64,000 nucleotides of DNA, from NCBI GenBank assembly GCA_038373885.1, contig JAWZYV010001829.1, forward strand, positions 1 to 64,000, in the 5' to 3' direction. The number at the start of each line of letters is the position of its first letter. The first letter of the stretch is position 1. This document shows positions 1 to 14,900 of this stretch, piece after piece. The notes beneath the pieces were generated by a model, which was not told the origin of the DNA, made no database searches, and was given only the letters and a program-made list of their open reading frames with translations. The position numbers were made by a program, and so were the translations under genes. The DNA comes from Cheiracanthium punctorium. Taxonomy: Eukaryota > Arthropoda > Arachnida > Araneae > Cheiracanthiidae.

Positions 1-608
1 GACTACTTTGGCTATCCCCAAAATCTCGCAAACTATCTCAAGTTTGTCTGCTTTTGGTGAAATATCTCCAAATAAAGTATCAGAAGGAAATCTTTCAAAT
101 TGAACTCAGCTTGGCGATATCGAAATATTTGGCTAGAAATCGCTAAACCTTACTATTATTGATATTTTATCTCTTTCAAACAAATAAGTTTAGAGGAAGT
201 GCGTAGAAAATATTTTTGATTTAATAGACGTGCAAAGAAGTCATGTGTTGGACACATCATATTTTTTTAAAATGTAATTTAAAACACAATGTTTCAGAAT
301 AAAACAGAACTTCTAAAATTGTATATTTTTTTCAGTTAAAAAATAATTGTACATTAAAATTAATGAATTTTAATAACATTATCACATTTATTATAACATA
401 TAATTTTAAGCGCACATTACTACATGCTCCTTAAATTTAATTACTGAAAAGTGTTCATAATATTAAATATACTATATTTTTCATACATTCATCGGAAACA
501 TTAATAATTTTTCTATAATTTAAAAAAAAGAATCTTCACAATCGGAGATATAAGCAGGACAAAAATATTTAAAACAAACTGGAGCCTGATGTTAGCACCG
601 GAATCAAA
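1..608. other. AT-rich intronic or 3'-flank sequence, nothing recognised
   Basis: No exon with matching splice signals and no terminal inverted repeat was found. The stretch is AT-rich with homopolymer runs. It lies downstream of exon 20 and is probably part of the next intron. Confidence 0.5.
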
Positions 609-1797
609 CAACACCTCCTAGACAGAGAAGGCCTAAGAACAGAAGCTTTTACGTTATTACAAGGTCTTTTAGGATGATGTCATCACAGTTTTACTTTTGT
701 AAATTAAAACTATTTAAAATTTCTGGTGAATGATATAAATTTTAGACATATCTTAAGTTGAAGATAAAAATTAAAATACATTTCTGATAAAAAGTAATTT
801 ATTATGACTTTTTCTATATTATATTATATTATATTATATAATTAGTGATAATTAAAATTTCCTATTTGTCATAAAATTAAAATGTTTTATAGGGGAGTAA
901 ACACACCACAAAATTTGAATAGTTTTACTTATGAAGTGGATGAAAGTAAATGTGCTCTGACGTCATATTAATGGACCTAGTGATGGTGTAAAAGTTTCTG
1001 TTCTCAGGCATTGTACAGGGTGGCCATAATTAAACTGCAAGTGTTCAAAGGGTGCTGGAGAGAAAACTACCAGGAATATTTCAGTGAAATTTGGTATCTA
1101 CACGTTTCAGAACATGCGCAAGTCAAATATGCAATAAAAAAAATCGCCATTTTCGCTGTACCGTATTTCAAAGCTCACCGGTGGCATATACACTTCCAAA
1201 AACAATAGACAGAGCATAGTGACATTCTAAGAGCATATAAACAATATAAAACATCATTTACAGTTTATCAAAATTCCTACAATTCGCTTCAGTAATTAAA
1301 TTTTTACAGTAACATGCAATCAAAAATTAACATAAATTAAAATCACAAATTAAACAATTCATAAAGACGCTTTGGAAGACAATTAAACCATTATTTATTC
1401 TCATTGACACTCATTGTACCTCTTCTTAATCGTTTCATACACCGGTATTCTTTCAGAGTAGCTGAATAATTGCTACCATTCTGATAGAATATCTTCACTA
1501 ACAATGCACGTTCCTTCTTATTCAGAGTCATGATTGACCATTACTCAATGTGGTCTTGTTTTTACACTGTTCGATGGGCTTAAAATTTGCATATATGACG
1601 TCCATAAGCATAGAAACACGATATAGCGCCATCTATCGGGTGAAAATGGCGATTTTTTTATTGCATATTTGACTTGCGCATGTTCTGAAACGTGTAGATA
1701 CCAAGTTTCACTGAAATGTTCCTGGTAGTTTTCTCTCCAGCACTCCTTGAACACTTGTAGTTTAATTATGGCCACCCTGTATATCTATTAGGTGCTG
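609..1797. mobile_element. MITE of the 7-bp-TSD palindromic family, split by a mariner-type element
   Basis: The left end starts CAACACCTCCTAGA and the right end closes with ATTAGGTGCTG, which are inverted copies. The interior carries the family's hallmarks: a 'gatgtcatcacagttttac' stretch near the left and 'agttttacttatgaag' near the right. Flanking heptamers are aatcaaa (602-608) and aatcaac (1798-1804), 6 of 7 matching. A 764-bp element sits inside, close to the right end. Without it the MITE is about 425 bp, like its sisters at 14081 and 33313. Confidence 0.8.
1016..1779. mobile_element. Mariner/Tc1-type TIR element with TA target duplication
   Basis: It begins CAGGGTGGCCATAATTAAAC and ends with the inverse, with TA on both sides (1014-1015 and 1780-1781). 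The inverted repeats run about 140 bp inward, from 1016 to about 1160 against 1640-1779. The middle has no transposase open frame, so it is non-autonomous. The empty site 'cattgTAtatctagg' is preserved in the sister MITE at 21425, which confirms the boundaries. Confidence 0.85.
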
Positions 1798-2694
1798 AAT
1801 CAACGCGACTGTTTAAACATTTCCCTGACATACCACAAAGCCTAATGACTGAATCTCAGCTATTATTACTGGTCTACAAAGACTGCAATGGTACAAAACA
1901 TAAATTTCCGCAGTGCCCACAATTTTGCGCATTTAGACAGCATTGAACCGCGCCAAAATTCAGCAACCTCTGCTAATTATAAAGTAAAACTGTCAAATAT
2001 TTGTGGTAAATTTACTTATGCAACAAAACAAAATAATTTCAGATAGAAAGTTCAATTATAAGACAAATGACAAATTTTAACCTTTACTAAATATATATTA
2101 TGATAAGGAAATTGATCAAAAATAAGTTATTTTATTTCAGAAAAGGGTGTTAATTTTACTAAATAAGATATTACTAAATAGTTGTAGAACTTACCGGTAA
2201 TTTCGATTTGTTTTATATTGTGAAATTTCTCAAAACTGCTTATGTTCATTTCAGGAGGTCAGTGATGAATGACATTTAGATGTCAGACTTTCACTTGATA
2301 GTTCGTTTAATGGAAAAAATTTCCTCTATATTTGGAGGTTTTTTAGTAAGAAAGTTGCAAATTTTCCTTCGCTCAAAGATAAAGTTCGTAAAATAAATAA
2401 ATTTATAAGTACTCTGCTCTCGAAAGCTATTACTTAAATAGTCAGTTTTACTATCGTTATAATTCTTTTAAATTCAATATGCCTCCGAAGGTGGTATTGT
2501 GAATATTTTTCAACATATTGGGAATCTTCTTTTTCTATTTGAAATGAACAAACTGTCATCTCTGGTTTTTTTTATAGAACCATGCTGTTACAGTTTAATC
2601 TCTTGACTGTTTTCATATGTGGAATAGCTAATTTTTACTACAAATAATCGTAATTTTAACTTTACATACAGAGTAAAAATAGCATTTTACTCAC

Positions 2695-2909
2695 GTGCCA
2701 GTATCATCATGTCTGAGGTCATCCAAATTCCTGACGAAAGATCTCATCACGGCAAAGTAGAAAGAGGATTTCTGCAGACTTGACCAGTCCGATATATGGA
2801 TGCCTGACGATAGAGTTTTGTTGATGGACGCCATAAAATCCTGTTTCCGCTTCTCAAAGTACAGAGTTCTCGTTTTGTTCATTGTTGTGTCATCCAGAAT
2901 TTTATCAAT
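2695..2909 (-). CDS. Host gene exon 20 (last seen in window), 215 bp
   Basis: Phase 0 in, phase 2 out. The acceptor is TTGGTAG and the donor GTGAGT. It encodes 71 residues, including 'IDKILDDTTMNKTRTLYFEK', and two N-K-T sequons (MNKT and INKT). It is helical and charged with no membrane segment. The gene continues beyond the left edge of the window. Confidence 0.85.
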
Positions 2910-5900
2910 CTACCAACGAAATTAGTTTTTCAACATCAAATTTAATGAAATTAAAATGCTTCCTAAAGCTCAAGTTAAGAGCTTTAAAATTTAAGCTGTT
3001 AACTTCTATTCTTATCTGAAATTTTAAGATTTTTCATCCTTACTTTAATTTTTAACATTAACTTGGGCACTACCCAAAAAGCACATTTTTTTTTTAACAC
3101 GACGCAGCAAGCTTGAAAAGTGTTTATAATTTCGGTTTGTCCATCCGTCCCATGCTCAAATTGCCATACATATGCATCGATGATTACAAAATTTACGTAC
3201 GTTATTCTTATTTACTGTACGATAACTACCCAATCGAAAATGGTGCATGCGGTTATTTATAATTTTTTTTATCAGGAAAACCCAAAATAATTCCGCTACA
3301 GTATGATGTATGGGCAGTGAAACTAGGGATGGACGCGAGACGAGACAAAGCTTTTAGGCTATTTTGCGAGACACGAGACTCCTATTTTTCATCCCGCTTC
3401 CATGTCTAAGTGAAACAGCGTGTTTTAGAGATATTTGGCTATTTCAAACGAAAAAATTTGATATGCGTTAATAAGGATTACAAAATAAAGCTCTTCATCG
3501 AAAATACTGGTTGTATCATTTATAATTCTTCGATAGGAGATTTAAAAGAATTCCAATACATTATGACCTGTAGCAATTTAGCGGCATTAATACATTTCAA
3601 GCACACTTCAGTAAGTGCACAAACGATTACACTTGCTGTTTTGAGGTTATTCCTAAAATCTCCACAAGTTTGAAGTATCATACATCTCCAAATTTTACCT
3701 AGAAACACAGTTGTGTAAAAGGTCTGTATAATGCGTTATGCATGATTTGATATTTTTTTTATGAAAATCGATTAGCACTCTCGATGATAGGCCCGTTTAC
3801 ATGAATTGCAATTTAATATTGTAAAAAAATCTATAAATATTCGGGTTAAATTACTGATTCATTAGTTACTTTTATCTTTTGACACAAAATTTGAAATTCT
3901 AACAGAATCTTCAATTTAAAATATTAACAAATCAAATATATTTTTTAAAAATGTAAAAATAAATTACCGTATAAAGAAAAAATGTATTTTTATTTCAATT
4001 TAGAATTTGACTAAAATTTTAAGGTTTCATATGTTTACCAAACACTTTGTAAAAGTTTATGTAATGGCAATATTTTACAGAGTTTATGGAGATAAATTTA
4101 AGGATAAGATTTTTATATCCTTCGAATATTGTTCATCTTCTATATAGTCCTTCACCTTGTCATGCTACTTTGTCATGGCCTTGCTAGTTGTCATGTTACA
4201 TGTACATACTCCGCCAGTTTTGTAAACTCCTGTCTTGACTGTGACTCGAATCGACTTTACCTTCATGTTATTAATTGTTTGCCCAGCAAGACGGGCATAA
4301 TATGGGCGATGGTAATTACACAAGTGCCGCATCTTTCAATTGCCGATACCATGTGACATTCTGACTTCGTCCACTCTACTTGGATCTGCCCACTTTTCCA
4401 TTCTTATCTTTACATTCCTGAACAACTTTACAAATAACTGATCACGTGCTCCGTCAAGTTGTTTCTCTTATACTCCGTCTGTCCTACAGTCTGAATCTCA
4501 AGTGATGTTCTATATCCGTCAATCAGTCAAGTAATAATGCGTAAATAATAATAACAACCAGGAATAAAACGATGTTTTCTGAAGCACAATAGAAACTTAA
4601 TTGAAACTTACTTGTTTCCAAGCCTGGTGGAAATTTCTGTGCTGTACTAAATTAGGAACAGACCATGACTTTGGAGGCAGCGTGCACATTGCAGTGATGG
4701 TGTAGTCAGAAGGCTTATACGTACCTCTGTTCCTCGAGCTGTTGCACAAATGGATTAGATGATTCAAGTTTTTCTTTTTAGAGTAGTAGGCAGACTAAAA
4801 AGTTAAAAAGATAGTTAAATGGTGGACGCTGTTTAAACATTAAAACTACATTCCAGTAGTTGAATTTTGCAAATAACGGAAATAGATTTTAGTAAATAGG
4901 TAATACGCATTCCACTCGCTAAAAAGAAACAATTAAAAACAATTAAACAATTAAAAGTAATAACAAACAACAAAAACAATTAAAAGTAAATGGAAAATAA
5001 GTTCATTTCTTTCGGGGGAGAAAATGTGAAACAGCACTTTTCCTCTTAAAATCCCCTTCTTTACTTCGGCTGCATCTGTTTCATTCTTTTCTTTGCAGCC
5101 GAAAAACTTTGACCATGTTTCAAAGAGAGGGAAGGTGATATCTTCAGTTTTCTGTATAAATTTACTTCCCTTATATTGTATTGTATCTGGCAGAAAGTTA
5201 AGGAAAAAATTCATTCCCTTAAAAGAATAACAGTGCTTGGAAAGTATTCGTGTACATTGACGACAGTTTATTTAAACATTTCGAAAGGATCAATACGAAA
5301 TATTTTAAATTACTTCATTAATCGTGTAGCAACAGACTTTGTGTGATTTAAATCGCATGATAATTATTGATTATTAAAGAAACCTTTATTGTGGAATAAA
5401 GTATTTTGTCGTAATTTTAAATGAACTTTCCTATCTTGCTAAATATCTCTGAAGACATCCCCAAAACAATTTTTATTCATTGAAACTCTTTATATGATTT
5501 GAAGTTATTCATATTATTTTCTTTTACTGTCTGGATAGTCCTTACTTAGCCAACTACTTATTAAACTTTATAGTACGCTTTCCATTCCACGCCATCCTTT
5601 TTTAGAAAAATATGCATGGAATGGATACCAACATTTACGGAAAGTAATTAACCGCTTTTATAAAACAGTAATTTTTTTATTGTATTTTTGCAAAAATACG
5701 GAAGTAAATCTTACAAATATCTACAACATTTTGCTACTTTCGAACACAAAAATGACTGTTTACAAAAAGTGGCTAATTATATTCTGCATATGTTCTCAGT
5801 TATGTATCTGTTAAATATACGAGCCATTCAGACACAAGCTGAATCATGGAATGATAAATAAACATAATTCTTATCTTACCAGTGTTTGCATGTACATTTC

Positions 5901-8900
5901 AAACCTTCTTCTCTCTAATTCTTCTTGAAGTATAGACTGAAATAATTTTTCGAATCCTTTGCCTTTGTCAACCAAGTTATTTATGTTTATAACTCCATCT
6001 AAAAAGAAAATCAAAACAAATGAATAAACAAACCAAAAAGAAAAAAAATTATCAACTGGTACATTTCCCACGATATTTGGAACTACCTGTACAGCATACT
6101 AAAAATGAGCTGTCGACCTCAAAGCATCAATGTTTCAGAGTATCGATTTTCCATTATTAAGATATCGATGTCGGAAATATCGATGCTTAGCAGCCAAAGA
6201 AAAAAGTATTTTTCAGTACAATATTTTAAGCGAACACATTTTAAGAAAAAATGTTCCAGTTCATAAGCACACCAATGTTTTTTGAAGTTAAAAACAAGCC
6301 TTCAGAAAAACAGTAATTCTTTTTATGAAATACATTTATCTTAAACTTTTGGCTTTCGCCCTGTGCGATTGATATATTTTCAATACTATATTTTAAGCAA
6401 AAATAATCAAAATTGTTCTTTGTAGAACAGTAAATCAACCACTAAACAAAACATAGAACAAGTCTGTTATAATGTTGAATTTAATGCTTGAGAAAATTTT
6501 CCCTAATCTAATACTTTTGATTCGAAAGTTAAAACAGTGTTTTATTACCTAAAATTGTGACAGTAAAAATGTAGCCTGTATTAAAGCAATCGTCGATTCG
6601 GCACTTATAGTAACATTTTGGCTGATGTATTTCTAAGTCAATAATGCAGTTACTTTTGAATAAAATGATTAGACGTATTTTCCCAAACACTTTCCTGTTC
6701 CCCACAGTATAAAAAAAAAACTGCGACTTTTCACCAACGCCAGCTCATCATTAAAAAGCAGAGACCTGACCTCACCATCTAAATCAAATTTGTTATTTTG
6801 TTACAGTTATTTTAATAATTTACTTTTACTGAAAAAAAAATGCAACCATTTTATTCTATTTCAATACTATCCATTAAAAAGGCACGTAAAACTAGTATTA
6901 TATTCCATCCCTATCAAAACCACTAACGGCCCCGAAAGCGAGTGCCCTTAACTTCCCATAGATGTCTACTAACACCTACATAGAGTCTGACTACAATTAA
7001 TAGGACATCGAATGACAATCACACTACATATCTTTATTTTACAAATTAAAATTTCTGGTAAGTGGTACAAATGTTAGAATACATCTTAAGATAAAATTAA
7101 AACACCATTCTGATCAAAAGTACTTCATTATGATGCATTTGTACTTCATACTATATAATTAATTATGGTTGAAAATTGCTTATTTTTTGTAAAATTAAAT
7201 TTCCTAACTTAAGTCATTAAAATGTTTTACGGTTAATAAATTTACCACAAAATTTATGTAGTTTTATTTTTTAAAATTTAAACTGTAACATCAGAGCTTC
7301 CAACAGTAGGCTGTCTGTATGATAGTTATGCTACAAAGAACGAAATCCTACGTTTGTAGGTCTTTAAATTGGCTTCAAAACTGGATAATTGGACGGTCTG
7401 CAGGTACAGTCCATCTGGCCCTGAAACGGCGTTCTTCATTACTAAAAGAGGTGGATTTCCTTAAAAGTAGCTACTGGCGGCATTTTCCGCTCAGGGATAA
7501 TTTTTTATTCCCGCGATATTATATTTTCAGTCAAATGTTTTTCTGATTTATGAAATGCAATTTTTAATTGTATTTTATATGCTAATATTGATTTTAGTTA
7601 AAGTTATTTAAAAATTATCAAAAGCGACTGTAAAGAACATAAAAGAAAAATTAAACCTTTTAGACATAGCTGCCAACACGTACAGAATATAATTAACCAC
7701 TTTTCGTAAAGAGGGTTGGGGCTAAAATTTAAATTGTAATTGCTGCTAAAACAGAGTGATTAATTATGTTCCTAATAGGTTGGTAGTTATAGTGTTAGGG
7801 AAAATGGCTGTCTCTATTGGAAATAGAGCGAACTTTTTAACGCTAATATAATTATGATTTTAATACTAACATAATTAGGCGAAAAACAGAAAAAGTTGTA
7901 CAGTAATTTTGATAATCATTTGCTGTTTGAAATATGTTAAATATTTACAATGTGTGCACATTAGAGATGGCCAATGATTCGATGAGTCGAATCAGTGATT
8001 CGAATCTTAGTACTGAGTGGCTCAGTCTTTACACTCACTCTCTACTGATTCGAATCTCAAGCCCTCAAGGGAAATACATTCCAAGTGCGAAGGGAAGAAA
8101 AACTTATTTTCCCTTTGCCGTTCCCAGAGATTTTCCCTTACTCTTTCAACTCTTTTCGACTCTTTACGACTCTTTTCGACTCTGAGTCGATAGATGATTT
8201 GAAACAGCAAATGAGTGGGTGTGGGTGAGTTGGTCACTGAGTTGGTGCAGCAACGAATCTTTACTGATTCAGTGTTTCGCTCTGTTTCGGTGATTGTATA
8301 CTATCGTTGAGATTCGTTAGTTTTTCGAATCTTCTATCGACTCAGAGTCGAAAGGAGCCGAAAAGAGTTGAAAGGATGTTTCATTTAATTGGAGGGGTTT
8401 TTTCGAATCTTCTATCGACTCAGAGTCGAAAGGAGTCGAAAAGAGTTGAAAGGATGTTTCATTTAATTGAAGCTTTTTTTTTTGAATCTTTGGTGTTTCA
8501 TTTCTTGGTTGGTGGTCGGATTTTAAAGTTTTATCTGTCTGTGGGTGTGGAGTGGGTCGAATATCGTTTGCTTTTGGCGGGGGGCATAGGCGTTACTTCC
8601 TAAGGGCAAGAGGGGTCAATCTCCCCCCGAAAAAAAAAATTAAGAAAATCCCTCCTTCCAACTTGTCTGACTGATTTAATATTTGTTTAAAATTTAATGA
8701 AACATCCCTTTTCTACTTTTAACTTCAATATATGTCCCCCTGCCCCCACCCTCAAAAAAAAAAAAAAAACGGAACGTTAAGTTTACATGGTGGCGGATTT
8801 TCATGTGAAGGGAAATAGAATGAAATAAAGTTAGGATTGTGCTTGTCACTTTTAATGAAGGATACAGGGGCGGTATTAAGCGCTCTCACAAAAGGACTTT

Positions 8901-11900
8901 GTAGTAAGCAAAATAACATTTCGCTTTATTGCAGCAGATTTCGTTTTTTTTTTTTTTTTTTTTACCTTGTTTTTCGTTTAAGGGGAATGATTTTATTTTC
9001 TTTCGTAATTCAGAGAAATACAAAATAGGGCCTAAAGCAGTGGCGTAGTTAGTGTTATTGACAGTGGCGTAGCCAGGATTTTATTTCGGGGTGGGCTGGG
9101 TATCAAATTTAAAGATAAAGTTCAATTGTAAGCTAAGTAAAGGGTCCCATTTTTTTGGGGGGGGGGGGCAGCAGCCCCTCAGTAGGACTGGGCCAAAAAT
9201 CGACATATCGGTTTTATTTCAACATCAAATATCCGATATTCCCATTTTCATTTCAGTGAAATCTCGAATTCGATAAAGGGCAAAAATACAGGCCGGCCAG
9301 GGGCGTAGCCAGAATTTTTTTTATGGGGGGGGGGTTATGACTACTGCAACTCATATATATGTATACGTGTGTATGATAATGTAGTAAAGAATATACATTT
9401 TGTATGGCAAAAAATTCCTCATGGGGGGTTATGACACCCCTAACCCACCCCCCTTGGCTACGCCTCTGAGGCCGGCGATAAGAAAATCCTGAGATCAATA
9501 CCAGCTTGTGATGCTTTTGCTACTGCTTTCTCTCGGAAAGCTTCTTCTTCTCTCATCGCAGAAAAAACAGCTCCATGGTTTATTAGTCTAATTACCATAA
9601 TTAATTAACGTATATCTCGGAACCTATCCACCGGAGCGCGTTTTTATTGATTCTCGACCCCCCCTAGTCTCAACACCCCACCGATACTTAAAATTTCGAA
9701 TGCTTTGACACCAAACTTAACCTTTTAATCTTACAGGCCCAGGGGGTCATACGAAGCTCCCCTATATTTTCAATTTGGGCATTTTGAACACTAGCCTCCT
9801 CCGACGGCATCTCCAAAGTCTGGAAACCATCCCAGAGCCAATTTCTACATGTTTGCAGTCCTTTTAAGCCTCAATCATGGTTAATTAGTCTAATTACCAT
9901 AATTAATTAACGTATATCTCGGAAACTATCCATCGGAGCGCGTTTTTATAGATTCTCGACCCCCCCTCTGGGTCCCCCATCGATACATAAAATTTCGAAT
10001 ACTTTGACACCAAACTTAACCTTTTAATCTTACAGGCCCAGGGGGTCATACGAAGCTCCCCTGTATTTTCATTTCGGGCAGTTTAAACACTAGTTTTACT
10101 GGAGCAAGGAGAGAGAGATGCTAACTGCCCGAGAACTCAGCGGAGAAGAAACCCGATGAATGGGTGAAGGGTGTTTAAAGAGTACGGCTTTCGGCGCAGA
10201 GAGAGGGAAAATTTCTTTAGTTGTTTTATTGATTCAAGATTCGAATCATCGAAGTAGTGAGTGAGTCGAGATTCGAATCAGTAAAATGAGTCGAACCGCC
10301 CATCTCTAGTGCACATGAATATGATGCACTGCACGTTACCTTCGAAAACAAGGCCTGCTGACATAATTCTTGAGTAATCCTATGTAGGCTGAACTCAGAC
10401 GTAAATTTAAAAATTGTATAGCAATATTATGGTTGTGGTTGCTTATCATCAGTTTATAAAATTTATTATTTCTTACATTTATTTTGAATTATTATTGATT
10501 ACGGATTAAATATGACACAAAAAATGCATTTACAAATTGTGATTGCAGCTTCAATGTTTAATACATACATATATATATATATTTAACTTTTGTTCTGAAG
10601 ATATGTTTTTAAGTACTGATAAATTTGTTAAAATGATGATAAGCAACCAGAATTTTAATTTTATGTTACATATTTTAATTATATACCTAAATCCGCCCGT
10701 ACAGGATGACGCAATCCTTAAACCAGCAGGCCTTAGTTGCGAAGATCACGACTGTATGCAGTTTGTTTTCAATTTAAACTCTGACCTTTTCCTGTGCCTC
10801 ATCACTAAAAAATATCAGGCTATGTCAACTGCCACGTTATGGGGTCATGTAAACATTGTAGAAAAGGCAAATAATTTATACCAACCCTCAATATAAAAAA
10901 GCTTTGATTTTCCATCTGCTTTTTTCTTCAAAACATCACTGCTTCATTCAATATGGAAATCTAGGGAAAAAAACTTCTGGCCGAGGAAAGGACAAGAAAT
11001 TTACCTGAATCTTCGACGAAAGTTGCGAAGTCCTGTGCCACTTCTGGAACGAGAGAACCCATGAGAACAGCCGAGAGCTTTTTATCTGTCATGTTGTCGG
11101 CCATGTCGAAAGCCCTTTGGGTTGCGTTCATAAGCCTAAGGTAAAGGGGCAGGAATAATGTGAATTTTGCAGCAATCACTGAAGTACTTGGCTATTTATT
11201 ATGAAGTTTAAATACATACATATGGTGACCTTCTTCCTGACGTGACTGTAAGTCAAAGTGCGCTTGTACCGTAGGCTAAAATTTTCAACGAAATTTGGAT
11301 TCTTTTCAATGAAAATCGTTTGTTTCTTCGCTGCAACAGTATTTGTGATTCAATATATTTAGGGCAGGGTTGCTACAGATTTTGGTTGTCATCATGCAAA
11401 CCGATGGCAACCATGTCAAGTACTGACATTTCAAATTTTATGAAAAGTCTATAAATAATTGGTGTTATTTCCATTCATAAAATGATTATAAAAATATTTT
11501 AGTGTGATAACGTGATGTACAAATTCCTGCAAAAATAGCACCGTGACAATTAAATAGACGGACTAGGCTTAAAAATTAACTTTATTGAAAAAGATTATGC
11601 AAATATCGTTTAGCCCCCTTCAACATACACCCTTTCCTTATCAATACATCGCTGCATCCGAATTTTGCACAGCTCAAAGTAGTGTTGCAAGCCATTGGGT
11701 GTCGCCTTCTTCAGTAAGTCTGCCGTTTTTGCCTTCACCACTTCTACAGACTGAAAATGTGTTATCTACAATGAACTTTTCTATTCGACCAGAACATTCA
11801 TCATCTTCAAAAACTTCCCGACCTTCTGAAAATTGTTTATAATTCAAAAATTTGACTACCTGACATGATATAATCGCAAAACACCCCCTTTAACAATTTA

Positions 11901-14900
11901 AAACATTCAGTTGGAGATTTTTTTAAATTCACGAAGAATCTCAAATTTATACATTGCTCGATTTTTAAGTTTATTGCGATCTCGGCACTTCGGCACAACT
12001 ACGTCTTACTAAAACAAACATAAAAAACAAACAAAACTAGATAGAGGGACGGGATAACGAACCACCTGCACCGGAAGCATTAAAGTTAACACCATTCCAT
12101 TTCTACTACTACACACCAAAGGACTAGGGTAAACGCAGTCCGGTTTTTTAATTGTCACGGTGGTATTTCTTAATTACAACAGTTGCGGGCTTTCTAAAAT
12201 TAGTGCTTAGTGGGCTGCCATTAAGTTCACAAGCTGCATGGTACACATAATTTGTACTTTTCGGTTTCAAAAACCCCAGTGCTAATGTGCCAGAATTAGT
12301 AACCTCGTGGTTTTTTCTCGTATGGTTACATTTTTAATAAATTTTCCTATTTAAAAAAAAAAAAAAAAAAATCAGAAATGACTCCACTCGACTTTCCGAG
12401 CACTTGATATTTACCAAAGGTCTAAATAAATTTCATTCAACTCAATCGGAGTGTTCAAGCATTAGTGCACTTAAAATGATTTGAAAGAATAGACAGAAAT
12501 GTATAAGAATACTTTTTTGTAGCCCTGTAAAAAACTAAGCCCTGCTATGCAGATTTGCATTTCATCTATTTCTCTCCTCATACAAATTTGAATATCGACG
12601 GGGAACAGCAAAAACTTACTTCTCGATGAATCTTTTACTGAATCGCTTCCTGTTCGTCCGGGGGTCATCAGACGACTTCTCGCGGTCATTCACCGCCTCC
12701 GAAACGTCCAGATCGAACACCATCCTGGAAATGTTCTTTATCTCGGGCACGTTCAGGAGGGCCTCCCAGAACTTCTCCTGCACTACCGCCATCCCGATCG
12801 CGCCGCTGGGACCCGTGTTGGTAGAATTCCGAACCGAATCGTGCACGGTTCGGTTCAGGTTCCGGATCAATCCCGAAGCGAACGACTCTCGGCTCATGGA
12901 GCACAGCTCGGAGTAGAGGGACGCACGGCTGCTCTCCGAGATGATGCCCCGGAAGCCCTGTGAAGTAAGGTTACCAGATTAGTCGACGAAGAATTGGGAT
13001 ATAAGCCCAATGTGTCCCCAACTCTGAAACAAAAATTGGGGACTTTTTATAAAATCAATGCTCATTACAAAAAAACTTGAATTTACCCAACTAAAACGTT
13101 ATTAATATACATAAAATAAAAGATACCTGACGGATTTAAAAAAAAATGTAAGAAAAAATTTACTAATTCTTGGTCAGTGTCTGTAACATACGGAGAACTG
13201 TCAACCTTTACTGATTATACTTTATTACTTTTCGCAAACAGTGATTTTCATTTTAAAAAATAATAATCGTTTCAGTATGCTGCACAAATTTGTTACTATT
13301 TCACAGAAAATAAATATGTAAAACAATAAAAACAATTTGAAACACTTTTGTATGTTAAATACGCACTACTACGTATTAAAAGCGTATCATTATCCACGAA
13401 TGTGCGGTATTTGTCCTTCTTGTCCCATAAAACACTTCTTTAAAACTGAAATCTTTATTAAAATTACCCACTAAAACTGTTTTATACAATCTCTTTGGCA
13501 TATTATAACTATACCTTTATAAATGCTATTTGGTAAGTGTATCATAACCCACGAGTGTGCAATATTTGTTTTTCTTGTTACATAAACCGTTCCTTTCGAA
13601 CTGAAATCTATATTAAAATTGCCTACTAAAACTGCTTCGCAGTCTTCGTCATTAATATTTCAACTATACTTCACTTTACGCTAATATAGACGTTTATAAA
13701 CGATAATCAATTTTCACACAAAATTAAACAGTACGGTTTACCAATTTCTCGCCAAATATACCAAGGTATCGCTAAGCTGGCTTCGATTTTGGTTATTTAT
13801 TTTTTGGAGGAAAACCGAGTGATAAATCGCCATAAATGGCAAACCTAGGCGACTTCTGACATTTTATTACCCCTCCCCCTTCCAGATATCTGGCAACCCT
13901 TGAAAAGTGAAACGCCGTTTCTTGCGTAGAGAGAATTCCTTGTATGAAATTAATAACATTGAAGTGCCAAAAATGTACTATTTCCAAAAAGCGGTAAGTT
14001 GTATGCCGTAAAGGTTGGCAACTGTGGGAAAAAAAAGTCTTTTTTTTCCGAGGAGGGGGAGGAAATTAGAAAAAAAGAGGCACCACCTCCTAGATGTAGA
14101 AGGCCTGAGAACGGAACCTTTTACATTGTCACTATGTCTTCTAAGATGACGTCATCACAGTTTTACTTCACAAAGTAAAGCTATTTAAAATTTCTGGTAA
14201 ATGATACAAATTTTAGAAAATATCTTAAGCTAAACATAAAAATTAAAATACCTTTCTGATAAATAAATTCCTTATTATGATGTATTTCTTTATCATATTA
14301 TATAATTAGTGATAGTTAAAATTTCCAATTTGTCGTAAAATTAAATTTCCTACCTTAAATCATCAAAATGTTTTATGCGGGAGTAAATTCACCAAAAACT
14401 ATATAAACTGAATAGTTTTACTTTGTAAAAATAAATGTGTGATGACGTCAGTTTGGACCGAGTGATGACATAAAATTTTCTGTTCTCAGGCCTTCTATAT
14501 CCAGGAGGTGGTGGGAGAGGTGAACAATTTGTCCCTAACTACTTTTTTTACATTTGGGGGAAAATTAAAATAAAAGCTGAAATTGGTGACACTTCGTCAC
14601 CTTACCTGTGCAGTGTAGTTGTTGGCGAGGGGCTCGTGACAGAAGTCGCTGAACAGCTTGTTGTTGACGATGTAGAGGATGACTTCTGGGTTTTTGAGCT
14701 GGGAGTAGATGTCCAATGCCATGAGCTGCCATTTCGGGAGCGGCGGTATGACCGCCAGGTCAGCTTTCCTGACTTCACCCAAGTAAGTCAGAAGTGATAT
14801 GATGTCCTGTATATTGTCCGTCATGTCGTCCCATGCCACTTCATCAGTGTTGTCAGCCTGTTAAAATTAATGAGTAAAATAACGAATTATAAAATGGAAC

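Larger units (their letters stand above)
7962..10308. mobile_element. hAT-type composite non-autonomous transposon, copy 1
   Basis: The ends are TAGAGATGGCC and the inverse GCCCATCTCTA. The flanks carry a perfect 8-bp duplication, GTGCACAT (7954-7961 and 10309-10316), which is the hAT signature. Inside: a simple 'gactc/gagtc'-rich zone (7975-8230), a 78-bp tandem repeat (from 8321), poly-purine runs, a nested 171-bp MITE (9298-9468) and a tandem pair of about 300-bp units (from about 9574 and 9877). No transposase frame is visible. A second copy lies inverted at 57252-59680. Confidence 0.9.

Noticed and set aside
10543..10896. 117-codon plus-strand frame as a gene
   Set aside because: No recognisable domain, AT-rich composition like the intron, and no supporting splice or promoter signal.
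12626..12916. Plus-strand frame and second minus frame over exon 17
   Set aside because: Shadows of the GC-rich coding exon. Only one minus frame joins exons 16 and 18.
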